DNA of 64,000 bases, taken from the NCBI GenBank assembly GCA_032158295.1, contig CM063248.1:15982787-16046786 (forward strand). Reading direction: 5' to 3'. The stretch's first letter is position 1, and every line of letters begins with the position of its first letter. Shown here piece after piece: positions 33,255 to 45,600 of this stretch. Made by a program: the position numbers and the translations under genes. Origin of the DNA: Pycnopodia helianthoides. Taxonomy: Eukaryota; Echinodermata; Asteroidea; Forcipulatida; Asteriidae. The notes under the pieces are model-generated. The model had not been told where the DNA came from. It made no database searches and saw only the letters and a list, made by a program, of their open reading frames with translations.

Positions 33255-34361
33255 ACTTATTTTGACAGAACTACCGATTGTGACTGAGGCTTTGTCTGGC
33301 TATGGCTTGATGGTTTTATGCTCGTGCCTCAATGTTGCCACTGCAGCGTAAGCCCTAGCCATAGACGCCATTGATGGACATAGCCCAAGAAATCCCAGAT
33401 TCATAACAAAGGAAGAGGTCATGTCTGTGTTTTTTCCCATTGAGGATATTCTACACACAGACGGAATGTTGCCTTTGTGTAATTTGAGACTAAGTCAACA
33501 CAGTATCAGAGTACAAGCACAACAAACTTTCTCTGAAGGTTTCAGCTTACCACCAAGTGACCTCTTCCTATTGACCCAGTTCACCTGATGTCGGCATCAT
33601 CAAAACAATATTGGATGCGCTATTTTGGGCGTCAGTGCCGCTGTTTGTTACACAGCTTAAGTGCGCATGTTACGCGCATTTTGACTCCCAAAATGGCGTG
33701 CATGGCTCCCAAAACAGAAGCCATGGATGACATTGGTGCAACGGGGATCAATACCTTATATTGACTTCACTGATTTAAAAGCGTGATCGTGAATTCCGTT
33801 CCAGTGTGATAGACCTCTCCAAATAGCACCAAGTAAAAATCATTTCCTTATAAATTATGCATACTGCATGTAACTGTGATTTAGTGACTATACAATGAGA
33901 AGAAATGGTCTCCAGCAAAGGTATTTCACACTGAACAGAAGACTTGCCGTAGTCCTTCGATGGAATACTGAATTCATTGATCCGCCCTTTTAAAAGTGTA
34001 TTTAAAAACGATGCTGATCAAGTATTTGAAGCATCGTTTCTTGCCAACAAAGTTCTCGTATTACAACAGACGGAATAAGTGTCCTCTGTAACGGAGGCGT
34101 AACGGATTCTACTTACTAAAGCAGAAGGAACAGAGTAATGGAAAAAAGTGGTATTATATTATGCAGGGTGTTGGACCTGCTTTTGAAACAAAAATTACGC
34201 TTGCTGTTTTATTGAATTTTTATTACAAACAAAAGTGTGTTTCACTTTTTAATAGAAGAAAAAAGCTCTGGTGGCTGGGAAGCATTCTGAGCTTGTTTAG
34301 AGCTAATTAGTAGCACGTATTTGTTATGAAATGATCAAACTGCTGGAACTGGTGGTTCTTT

Positions 34362-34410
34362 AGGAGGGGGCGGGGGGGGGGTGATAAGATTGGAGCCCCC
34401 TCCCCCCTCC
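34362..34410. repeat. G-run/C-run hairpin
   Basis: aggagggggcggggggg opposite agccccctcccccctcct, separated by about 16 nt. Intergenic. Confidence 0.6.
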
Positions 34411-34984
34411 TTCTGTTTTTGACCAGATGTGAGGCATGCTTTGTATCTTGTGTTTAGGTTGCTAAATGAGGACCCTCTGGTTGTCTGTTACTAATTGTTA
34501 TTAAAAACAGTCTAACGGTTACTCTATCCGAGTTAATGTTTTGTGTTTCTGAAACGAAGAGGCCATACAAGGAATTGCTACAGCATTGCTTAACATTTAT
34601 ACACACACACCAATTTAGTTAAAGGTAGCATCTTTGATGTTATTCTCCAGTGGGGATGTGTTGCCATTTTGACTTTACAAACAAGTTACATGGCAAATTT
34701 GATACAGTCGGAAAAAATAAAGTTTTTGGAAAAGAAATAAAACTCCCCTTTGTGCAGCATTGTGTATATTTCTTTTTTTTTCTTATAAGAATATTATTTA
34801 ACTTATTGGTTTTAATGCTAATGTTGGAATCATGGTATTTATATGAAGTATAAACTGCCTTTGAAATGTTCAGCTTATTTTTAAGATTATCTTTTGTTTT
34901 CCTTTATGGTTTTCAGTTGTCCACCATATCTTCAAAAGAAATTAGGGAACTTTGGATATCTAGTGATAACCTTTGTTTCGCTGT

Positions 34985-35286
34985 CCCATGGTATTTTTGT
35001 GAATTTGGTACGGGTTCGAATCCCGGTCATGACACTTGGTGTCCTTGAGCAAGACACTTAACTATAATTGCTTCTCATCCACCCAGGGGTAAATGGGTAC
35101 CTGTGAGGGCAGAGATGGTTTTTGTGATTGATTGTGCTTAGTGCGCTACATATTTGGCAGCACAGGCTGTATACTCCCAAGGGAGCTGGGATGGTTTATG
35201 GAATGAAATGAATGGCCCAGTGACCAGGGGTAATAAGGATGGATTTGAGTGCTATATAAGGAGCCACTATTACTATTATTATTATA
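34985..35286 (+). mobile_element. tRNA-derived SINE, ttgagcaagacact type
   Basis: B box gggttcgaatcccggtcatg, body tccttgagcaagacacttaa, ctcccaagggagctgggatg, tail gagtgctatataaggagcca then (TTA)n. The A box is degraded. Intergenic. Confidence 0.85.
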
Positions 35287-35575
35287 TGTCACCTTGTTGA
35301 CAAAATGAGTGACCTTGTACATTCCAGGGCAATTCCTGGCAGGAGAAACTGCACTGGTCATATTATGGGAAATTTTAGTTTTCCATAATTTCCACATACA
35401 TTCACATCGGAGAGGTGCCCCTTTTTCATATAAAAAGTTGAAAATCACATCAAATGCGAGATTTGGTGTTCTTCCATAATATGTACAAATCATGCCTGCA
35501 GGAAGTCCAGGCTCTAAGGCTCTTTTGCCGCAGGTTACATAATAGTCTGTAGGATAGCTAATTTGTTGCAATAGC
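35284..35575 (-). repeat. Dispersed repeat, gcctggacttcctgcaggca family
   Basis: Contains agtgaccttgtacattccag, gcaattcctggcaggagaaa and gcctgcaggaagtccaggct, the reverse complement order of 21257-21595. Confidence 0.75.
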
Positions 35576-36605
35576 GCCCTCTGTTTTCAGCCCCTGGAAA
35601 ATGAATAATTTACATATTTGCTTCAAAGAATGTCTTCGATGACACTTTATTGTCCATGAAAGTTTATGTATGTCAATAATTCAGGTTATATTGATGGACC
35701 ATTTAAAGTGAGATATTTGTTTACACTTAACGTGTATGTAGGCCTACATCTAATAAGTGTAGGTGTATTTCCGGTGGATAGAGACTCGCAGGCGGCAGAC
35801 ACTTGCTGGTTCAACCACGGACGATCTTTCCTCTACCTGTGGTCGAGTCGACCCTCACCGCGGTTGCCCTTGAAGATTCAAACAATGAGGTAGAAATAAA
35901 TCCTCATGAATGAATATAAGTGCACTGATGCAATTAATTTATATCACCAGTGGTGTCAAGCATTCATGGATTTTGTGTTTGTTCACAGAGGACGAATTTT
36001 GTTCATTGTAGCACGGTTTGTTTGTTTTTTGTGTTGCCTGCTGGAAGAAAACTGAAAGCAACCCAGTAACTTATTCACCTGTGACTGAATGTGTGCCATT
36101 AGTTCGGTGTGTGCTCTATGCATGGTGCCACCATTAACTCGGGGGGGGGGGCAGTGCATTATTTCCGTAACCAGGGATCCCAAAAAAGGCCTTGAAAAGA
36201 TCGCCTCCCTCAGTACGGATTGTTCCTGCACGACCCTCCAGGGTCTTACACGCAGCGTCTTGGAGGTCGACCTGCCGCCTTATCTCCTCCGTGCACATGT
36301 CCATGATGTACACAGAACGAGGGTAAACTACCTAACACGTGTTGGGCCACATCCGAATGCACGTACCACCCCGCTTGATTTGTATTGGTTAGAACCCGGA
36401 AGTATACTCACAATATAATATTATCAGCTAGAGTTTGTTCCCTAAGCACAGAGCAAGGACCACTCTACAATTGCTCTACACTCTAAGATAAGTATGACTT
36501 TCCCAAACTGCACATTCTTTCGTGGACTGTCACCAAGCATCGTTGAACTTCTGTAAGAGACTTCAGCAGTGTTTTACATTCCACGGACGTACCACAGACT
36601 AACTT

Positions 36606-36663
36606 ATGATGACTTCGTTCGCGATGATGATGATTATTGGTTCATTTCATCTTCTTCGATCAG
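36606..36663 (+). CDS. Lectin/Ig receptor exon 1: start and signal peptide
   Basis: ATG at 36606, a second in-frame ATG at 36609, and the hydrophobic run SFAMMMIIGSFHLL. The donor gtaggc at 36664 is in phase 1, matching exon 2 (39570), which completes Ala and gives a likely signal cleavage near RSARGEQC. An ATG-led hydrophobic segment with a good donor and correct phase is the basis. A different first exon remains possible. Confidence 0.65.
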
Positions 36664-39600
36664 GTAGGCATTTCCTCGCTCTATGGTCTAAGTAAAGTTG
36701 CATAATTATGGGAAATTTACTCGTCAAATTGGTGTGGCACTTGACGCAATTGCCGTAGTTGTGGCTTCAATAGTCTGGGATAACTACTGAGGGATACTGT
36801 CCAGCTGTTTGCCCCATAACTGTAATGTTTTATTTGGGTGTTTTTTGTCACTATTTGCAAAACTGCTCTGAGCCGGACGGTGTGCCAACTTCACAACAAA
36901 AGTATTTTACTACAAAAAACGGTTTATCATCGTTTTGATGAGCCGTGGTAGAGTTACTTGAATACACCACTCGTTTTATCGTTAGTTTAGTTAGTACCTT
37001 ATCTTTGATTACATATTTATTTGATTCATTCTATTTATTTACCATTCTAATTCCTTTGTTTTTCTGTGGCTATTAACTATTTTGTCAGATAAATACTTTA
37101 GACAAAACAGTATGCACCGAGAGGTTCTATAAACTGAATACAGGCGAACATGCAGTGTTTTAAAAGGCACAGTACACGTTTGGTAATGACTCTGAAAATG
37201 AATGGCAATCAAAACTTACTTGGTAAGAAGTACAGCAGCTTTGGGTAGTATAATGAATTTTGAGAAACTTTTAGCTTCGAAGTACTACGGTTATGGAAAA
37301 TATATCACTTTTTATTCCCCAAACTTTGAATCTGAGAAGTGCAAACTGTTGGGAATATTCTTCCTGCGTGGAAATATTCGCTCCGGTTTTTCGGTGATAT
37401 CTCAAAAGCGCGACCACCCAGTTTTGAAGTGAAATTTTCACAGGTTAGTTTTATTGTATGTACCTACATTTATATAGGATTAACATAATCAGTAGGCTCC
37501 AATTACCAAGCGTGTACTGTGCCTTTAACAGCCCAATCACTTCACTGAATTGCAATGTTTTGATGTTGTATAATGTGAACACTTTGAAACCGTTATCGAT
37601 GTTTCCACCTGCTCGCTTATCAAAAACTGCTAAAACCTGATCCCCTTGAAATGGTTTTTACCCAAGTTACTTCATAATATGTACTTGTTTCTGTTGAGAA
37701 GGGTTACTGTCTCCTCGGTTTTCTTTACAACGTGTGAATAATACGGTGATTGTGAACGACCAAACATAGCAACCGAAATGTTTACATTCAAGTGCTATTA
37801 GAGTGTGCTAAATACATGGTAAAGCGAAATGTTCTAATGGACCGAACCATACCGAACCAACGACATTATATTATGTCCTAATAGCAAATAATATATGTAT
37901 ATGTAGGTTTACTTTCTTCCCTATGGTTAACTTAAAGGAAGCACGTAAATTGAAATATACAAAAAGGTGACAGGGAAAGGCCAATCCTGCAGGAAACGTC
38001 GCGTTGGTGTAAATTGACGTAGGTAGAGAATCCTGATTTACGGGCAGGATATACTACACGGGGGTTTGTTTAGTATCATTTTTTGCAGCACACTGTCGTT
38101 AATTTGTCATTCCTTTTCACGTTCATAACACTGATCATTAATTTATCAACGAAGATTTGTTATTTTCAATCAGTGAAAAAACGTTCACTGTCAAGATTGA
38201 GGTCACGAACAGCGCCATCATGGGTCAAGATAAATTTGTAATTAAAATAGAAAATACTATTTGTTAAACCTTTGTTACTTATTTATTCATATTTCATGAC
38301 AAAAGCTTTATTTCTACAAAATACCAGTGCCAGGTGCCTTTAATAATTTTCAAGAGAAACATGTCTGACGGTCAAGGCCAACATTCCAAAGTCACCGTTG
38401 CTTATTTCAATTGTCGCATTCGAATTAAGCCTGATATAAACGAGCACAAAATCCCTGAAAAACACGCAGCAAAAAAAAAAACCATACGTTTTCGATGCTT
38501 TTCACTCAAACGACCATTGGGAACTTTTCTCAGATTTGTAGGGCTATATATACATGGTGTGTTTATTGAACACTCCATGATATAAATTAATTAAGTTTTC
38601 CAACAAAAAAAAATCAATTTTTCCTTTCAGTTTAGAGACTTGGATGGGAAAGGCAGTACTTTTCTTTGTGTCTTGAAGCACATGGTGCAGTGGTGTCACT
38701 GTGGTACAGATGGTTTGCGCGTGTATAGGCCTACTGATGAAAATTACATGACAGAGTCTTCACAATACATGATAAAGGCACATGACAGAGTCTTCACAAT
38801 ACGTGTTGTTAGTGGCACAGTACACGTTTGATAATTGGAGCCTACTGATTGTGTTAATCCTATGTAAATGTAGGCCTATACAACAATAAAACTAACCTGT
38901 AAAAATTTCTCTTCAAAAGGTGGTCGCGTTTTTGAGATATCACCGAAAAACCGGAGCGATTATTTCCACGCAGGAAGAATATTCCCCATAGGAATACACA
39001 GTCTGAGAAGCGTTTCTGACAGAAACGCTTCTCAGATTCAAATTTGGGGGGAATAAAAAGTGATATATTTTCCATAACGGTAGTTAAAAGTTTCTCAAAA
39101 TTCGTTATACTACCCAAGGCTGCTGTACTTCTTACCAAGTATGTTTTTACTGCCATCAATTTCCAGAGTCATTACCAAACGTGTACTGTGCCCGTTTAAC
39201 TCATGCATAGGTTACTGATTTTGACTAACAGTCAAAAGAATTATGCGCTTTATAGGCCTAGTTTTTTAGGATGGTAACATCATTTGGCAAGCTCTGGGCC
39301 CAAATTCATAGAGCTGCTTAATCACAAAAAGTAGCTAAGCACAATATATATTATGCTTACCAGAAAGGTTAGTAGCCTAAAAGTCATGTCGTACGATCTG
39401 TGACTGGTATACTGATTTCCCTTCAAACAATTTCTAAGCTTAAGCTTAATTTCTGCTTAAGCAGGATCCTGGTTCTAAGCGGTGTTGAGGGAAACGGATT
39501 CAGGATCCAAATGTTGATTACACTTTCAAACTTGTTCTTATTCTGATGGTTTGTTTTTGGCTTCTGTAGCACGTGGTGAACAGTGCCAACATGAGGGTTA

Positions 39601-42600
39601 TCTTTTCCGTGACGAATGCTTCTGGATTCTTGACGCTGATGTAGCACAGTGGGTTGATGCTGATCAACTGTGCAAAAGGTACCAAGGTGCTCGGCTGGTC
39701 GCCATCACTGACCAGGAAATGAACGTAAATACTCGATTTTGTTTACGCTAAGATTTGGGGGTGTTCAATGGTTTTAGTTTAAATGATAATGATCCGGGGA
39801 GTGAAATGTGATTTCTGAAGTTGTGTTTGCCGTTTTTGTTGTTGGGTTTGTTTGTTTTCGTTGGTGTTGCCTTTTTGGTTTATCTTTTTGTTTGTTTCAC
39901 TCTTTGTTGATGTTTAGGATTTTATTACCGAAAAAATCCACCAGGATGTGTGGATCGGGCTTCATGACACACACAACGAAAGCGATTGGAAATGGTCAGA
40001 CGATTCCCCCGTCAACTACACGTTAGTAAATATAACTAATCTTAGATGACATAAATTATGTAAACATTGCTAATTGCCGGATTTTGAAATAACTATCGTT
40101 TAGGTTGGTGTTTTACATTGATTTCACATTAGTTTCCTTACTTTGCGAATTTCGAAAGTGGCCCGATGAGGATAATAAATGTCGGGACATTCATAGCTTA
40201 TTCAATGCTGATACTGTGTGGGCCAAATGTGTTTGCAGGAACTTCATCGAAGTGGAGCAAACTGATCAGTCTGGAGCCGAAGCAATGGATAATAACTGTG
40301 TAGCATTACAGAGTGACAACGGCAAGTGGAAAGACTCCAAGTGTCGTGACTATAAAGGGATAATCTGTGCCCAGCCACGTGAGTAGCATTTTTTCCATCC
40401 TCAAGGTTTTAGCCAGGATTTGGTAAAAGGGTGTCCAAATTTGCTAGAAATTTAAAAACCGGGTGTCCAAATTGTTCGCTTACAATACATTTACATGTAA
40501 ATGACAGGTAAAACAGAGTGTGCAAATTTAAAGCAGGGTGTCCGAAAGACACCCAGACACCCCTCTGGCTACACTAAAAGTCCCTCCTAAACAAGTTGCC
40601 GGTGCCCGCCAAACAATAATGGTTTCCGTTTTGCTTGTTTACAATGCTCAAATTTCACTCGATTTTCCGTCCAAGTTTCACTTTCGGTATTGTGGAAGAA
40701 TATTGTGATATTAAACTAAATACTCTGGCGATCGACCGTTTACATTAATTGAAATGGGCTGCCGATCAGGGCACAATTTCATGGCTCTGCTTACCGCCGA
40801 TTTATGTGCTTATGGCCCATAGAATTGCACGCTTTAGATGGCTCCCACGCTAAGTAGAGCCATGAAATTGGGCCCTGCCGATACCCCTGACTTTTTTAAA
40901 AACCTCTTTGAAAACACACCCTCCCCAATAATAACTTTTTCGTCACTGTTATTGCGATTTTTTTTTTAATTATTTGTCTTTTGTTTTGACTGCTTTTATC
41001 TGTATTTCTTAATAACTTGTGGGTTTTTAATTGCGATTTGGGATGTCTATGTGACATGGAAAGTGTTATTAAAGTAATTAATATTATTATTTATCATTAT
41101 ATCATGACATCTGCAGGCAGTCCACCTCATTGCCCAGATGGAGGGACACTATTTCGGGATCGATGTTACTGGTATGGTGGAACCAAAACTTGGGCTGAAG
41201 CGAACGAGGATTGCGCAAGATTTGGAGATGGAGTGAAACTCGCGGTTATTCAAGACTCTGAACTCGACGTAAGGACCTGGGCCAAATTTCATAGAGCTGT
41301 TTAATTAGGCAGAAAGTATCGCTTAACAAATTTCTGCTGAGCAAAAACAAGAAGGATATCGGTCACAGATGGAACCATGTGACTGGTAACCTTATTATGG
41401 CAATATTTTGTTGTGGATTGCTACTTTTTGTGCTAGAGAAAGCACAACGAAATTGGGCCCTGTTCTCGCTCAACGTTCGGAACCCTGAGTTATTTGCCGA
41501 CTCGCCTGACCACAATTGCGTCTAAAATTATAACAGTTATATTAATGGTATATTCTGCATAAGAACTCGTGCATTTCATTAATGGATCAATTTAATTCAA
41601 TTCAATTTTATTTATTTCATCACAGTTAACAAGTAGAAAGTGAAAATTGTTTTCCCTGTGTGCACTAAAAACATTCAAATTCAATACTGATAAAAAAAAA
41701 TTAAAAAACATTACAAATAAGCCTACTTACAAAAAAATTGTTTTAAACAATATAAGTTTATATTTTAAAAAGAGAGAAACACTATTATGACGAATACACT
41801 TTAAACAGAAAAGGGTCCTAGGGGGCCTGACCCGTTTCTGGGCTAGCCTGACTCTGAAACTGGTCAATGACATTGGAAACTGCCTTGGGTTCTGCGTCCG
41901 TTTGACCCTTGTGTTATTTTGGCACAGATTCTGGGTCTGGCTCCACGGAACCCAGAACCCAGAATCCGGGTCAAGTTGTTTTTAGGGTGTATTGCAATCA
42001 TCATATATCATCCTTTGTGTTCTGGTTTTGCAGGCATTTCTAGCTAGATTGATATACCCAGGTATATGGATAGGTCTGCATGATCGTAGAAAAGAAGGCA
42101 AATGGGAATGGGTGAACGGAAGTCCGCTCGAGGAAACCAGGTAAGTTTGAATATTCTCCGTGATTTCTGGTAGCACTGGATATATAATTTTCTCTGAATG
42201 GAAAATGTGAAGTCCAACAAAAAATATAGCTCATAATATCTTAGCATTGGGGAAAATAAACCACCTTCCTTTTATTTTTTTTAAGTTACCAAAACTGGAG
42301 GGCAGGCAGACCTCGAAACGGGACCAGGGCTAATGACTGTGCTTCCAGCTGGCATGCATCCGAGCACTGGATTGATCAGCCATGCAACGTCGCGAATCGC
42401 TATGTGTGTACCCTGCAACGTAAGATCACATTTGTATTAGTATCAGTATACAATGTTAAAGGCACAGTACACGTTTGGTAATATTTGGAGCCTACTGATT
42501 GTGTTAATCATACGTAAATGTAGGTACATACAATAAAACTAAACTGTGAAAATTTCACTTCAAAAGGTGGTCGCGTTTTTGAGATATCACCGAAAAACCG

Positions 42601-45600
42601 GAGCGAATATTTCCACGCAGGAAGAATATTCCCCATAGGAATACACAGTCTGTCTCAGATTCAAATTTTGGGGAATAAAAAAGTGATATGTTTTCCATAA
42701 CCGTAGTACTTTAAAGTTAAAAGTTTCTCAAAATTCATTATACTACCCAACGCTGTTGTACTTCTTACCAAGTAAGTTTTTATTGCCATTAATTTTCAGG
42801 AGTCAACGTGTACTGGGCCTTTAACGATAGTGACTGGCCCACTTTGAACTTTTATATCAAATATTAGGTCCTGTTGTGTTCATCTATTGCACACTATTTT
42901 CTTTTATCTCCACAGCTTGTTATGAAGGAGGTAACACTGGATCCGGGGACGGGGATGATGGGGCAACAGTCGGCAAAGATGAGAGTGACAACTGTTGGGA
43001 AGTGGGGTCTGATCAGAGATGTGCAAGTTGTGTAACTGGTAGTCAATGCAGAAAGGGGGATGGCAAGTGTCTTTGTGATAGCCAGTTTGCTGATATGGCT
43101 TGTGATAAAGGTAATAAAGAGATAAACGCACTTCACAGTATGACTTGTCAATAAATACAATGATGCGAATGACAACAGGGCCCAATTTCAAAGAATTGCT
43201 TAAGCACAACAACATTATGTTTACCAGAATAAGGTTACCAACCTACTACCATGTCACAATCTACAATTTGTGACTGGTATCCTGCTCATTTCTGCTAAGT
43301 AGACAATATTGTTGAGCAATATTTTATGCTCAATGGAATTGGGCCCTGGTCAGCTGAACATTGATACTTTAATTCAAAGTAGGGTTTACACCATGGTTGG
43401 TACAAACAATTAAGTTGTCTCGAAAAGTATGGCAGCGTTCCAAACGGATGTTTTTTCAGGGTGATGGGTTTAACAGTGATGGTTGTAAGTAAGATTGATT
43501 GTGTTTTGTTGTTCCCTTGCAGAAGACGTGACAGTGACAGTTGAAGGCCCCGATCAATACAATTTTGGGTCAAATGTCACCATGCGTTGTCACGTGAACC
43601 TACCCTCCACTGACGTCACGGTTTTGTGGCAAAAAGCCAGCGACACGGAGATTTCTTCAAGGGATGAAAAGACCGACGTAAACGTATACGCTGAAAGGGG
43701 GGACTACGAACTGACGATCACAAACCTGCAGAAGGAGGACGCCGGATCGTATGTTTGCGTTGCATCCACGATTTTGGGCGAGGTCAGCGTTCTTAAAATG
43801 GACACATTCCTTCTCGACGTAGGTAAGAAACCATCCATAACGACCGGATAAGTTGCAATCAGTGCATTTTTTTCAGCTACGTAATATAATCTTCAAATTC
43901 GGTTTCGAAAATTAATAATCTTATAACTAACTAGTTTTGTAAATGTGCGTACTTCGTCATCCTAATCTTCGCAGTTCTGACAATAAGTAATCAATCTTTC
44001 CTCACACAAACACAACTAAATAAGTTTTTGATGAGTAGTTTTTCAAACAGTTAAAATAAAGTCCTCGTCTTTGTCGGACGTATAGGTCTATACCTATAAC
44101 GGTTTTTGTAATTAAACACATTTTCTTTTTCAGCTGCTCCTTCCGTACCGGGTGTTGGTGAGAGCACATCGGGTAAGTCAAAACGAAACTTATACGAACT
44201 CCTTAGTTTCTGTACATTGGGCTATATGTAAATGAAACATCAATCTATGTTTGCAGTGACAAGTTTCAATCTGCAAGTACAAAACTAACATACCAATTTA
44301 CTTGTGTGTTTTTTTGACAGTTGATAAAGGCAAAGTGGTTGAGGCGAATCAAGGTAACACATTATTTCTTGTGCGAATCACAGGCCTATTAATACGTGAT
44401 TAACCTTTATATGGAAACTAACCGTAACATTAAAATGCACATACTACGAATAACACTAATGGCGGAGAGACTGATTTGTAAGAATATGGCTAATAGGACA
44501 ATCGAAGGCGTGTCTATCAAGTTGATGTTGCCAGGGGCTTTTTCTAAACTTTGGCTTAGGCTCCGGCTCTTATGTTGGAAATACGTGAGATAATACACTG
44601 TTCCTAAATTGATGACGAAGTCCAAGACGAAGTCCAAGCCGAAGCCCAAGCCGCGCTTGGAAAATGGCCCTGGATACATGATTCCGGCCAGATGTGAACA
44701 CACTACGTGCATTTTCTTTCGAAAATAAGTTTTTATAGAACAAATAGTTCCGTGATGTAGGAATGCTTTTACTTTGCTTCTGTTTTCTTCTTTGTTGAAA
44801 TAAGCCGCCATTTTCACTCACATTCACGTAGCTAGGCCTATATTGAACTAATTACTCTCCGTAACCAAATGGAGGGCCGTATAAAATATGCAGAAACTCA
44901 TTCAGAAGAAGTTAGTATTTGGTTTTGAACTGTGTATATTTCTGGTACATTTTTGTATAGGTGTTACTTTGGGGATTCTAATTGGAATGGGTACGCTTTG
45001 CATTGGCTGTATGCTTGCAGTTGTCGTCATCAGGGCTAAAGCGAACAGGGTACGTATTGAGCACCTCGGTTTCATACATAGTTTATAGTGTTCACCCACC
45101 CCAACCCCGCACTCGTGACACAGACATCCACGCAAACAGCAGCTTAATTAATATGAAAACAAACGGGCAGCACTGGTTAATGAACTACACATAACTATGA
45201 CAGCACGCAGTACTTAAACTTGACCGTTTTCTCTTCAACATTTATATGCAAGATCTTTTCTTTTTAGTCAGTGTAAAATCTTTATAGATACGTGAGTATA
45301 ATGACTTCTAACGAAAACAGACACAGCAAAAACCGCCAATGAAATTTCAAATTAAACTTTTTCGACTCGTCATTTTTACGAAGACATTCTGTTGACATGT
45401 TGGGTAAATTACCCTTTTTAATTTTGTGACAATGATGTTGTTTTTGTCTTACATTTACAGATCCATGGCCCGCTTGACACTGACAGTGAGTATGACATGA
45501 GTAAAACGAATGTGTTGTGAAAAGTGATGTGAACCTAATGTCACGGTTACCTCGTGCTTTCAAACAGAACAGTTACCTTCGTTGTTGCTGCTGTCGCCAG

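Larger units (their letters stand above)
33255..36605. other. Intergenic stretch between TMEM131 and lectin gene
   Basis: Holds one SINE (34985-35286), the 35284-35575 repeat, a G/C hairpin at 34362, an AATAAA-like site at about 34716 and a 10-G run at 36138. The 200 bp before 36606 (CpG-richer at 36230-36420, with tataatatta at about 36414) may be the lectin-gene promoter and 5' UTR. No further gene recognised. Confidence 0.55.
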
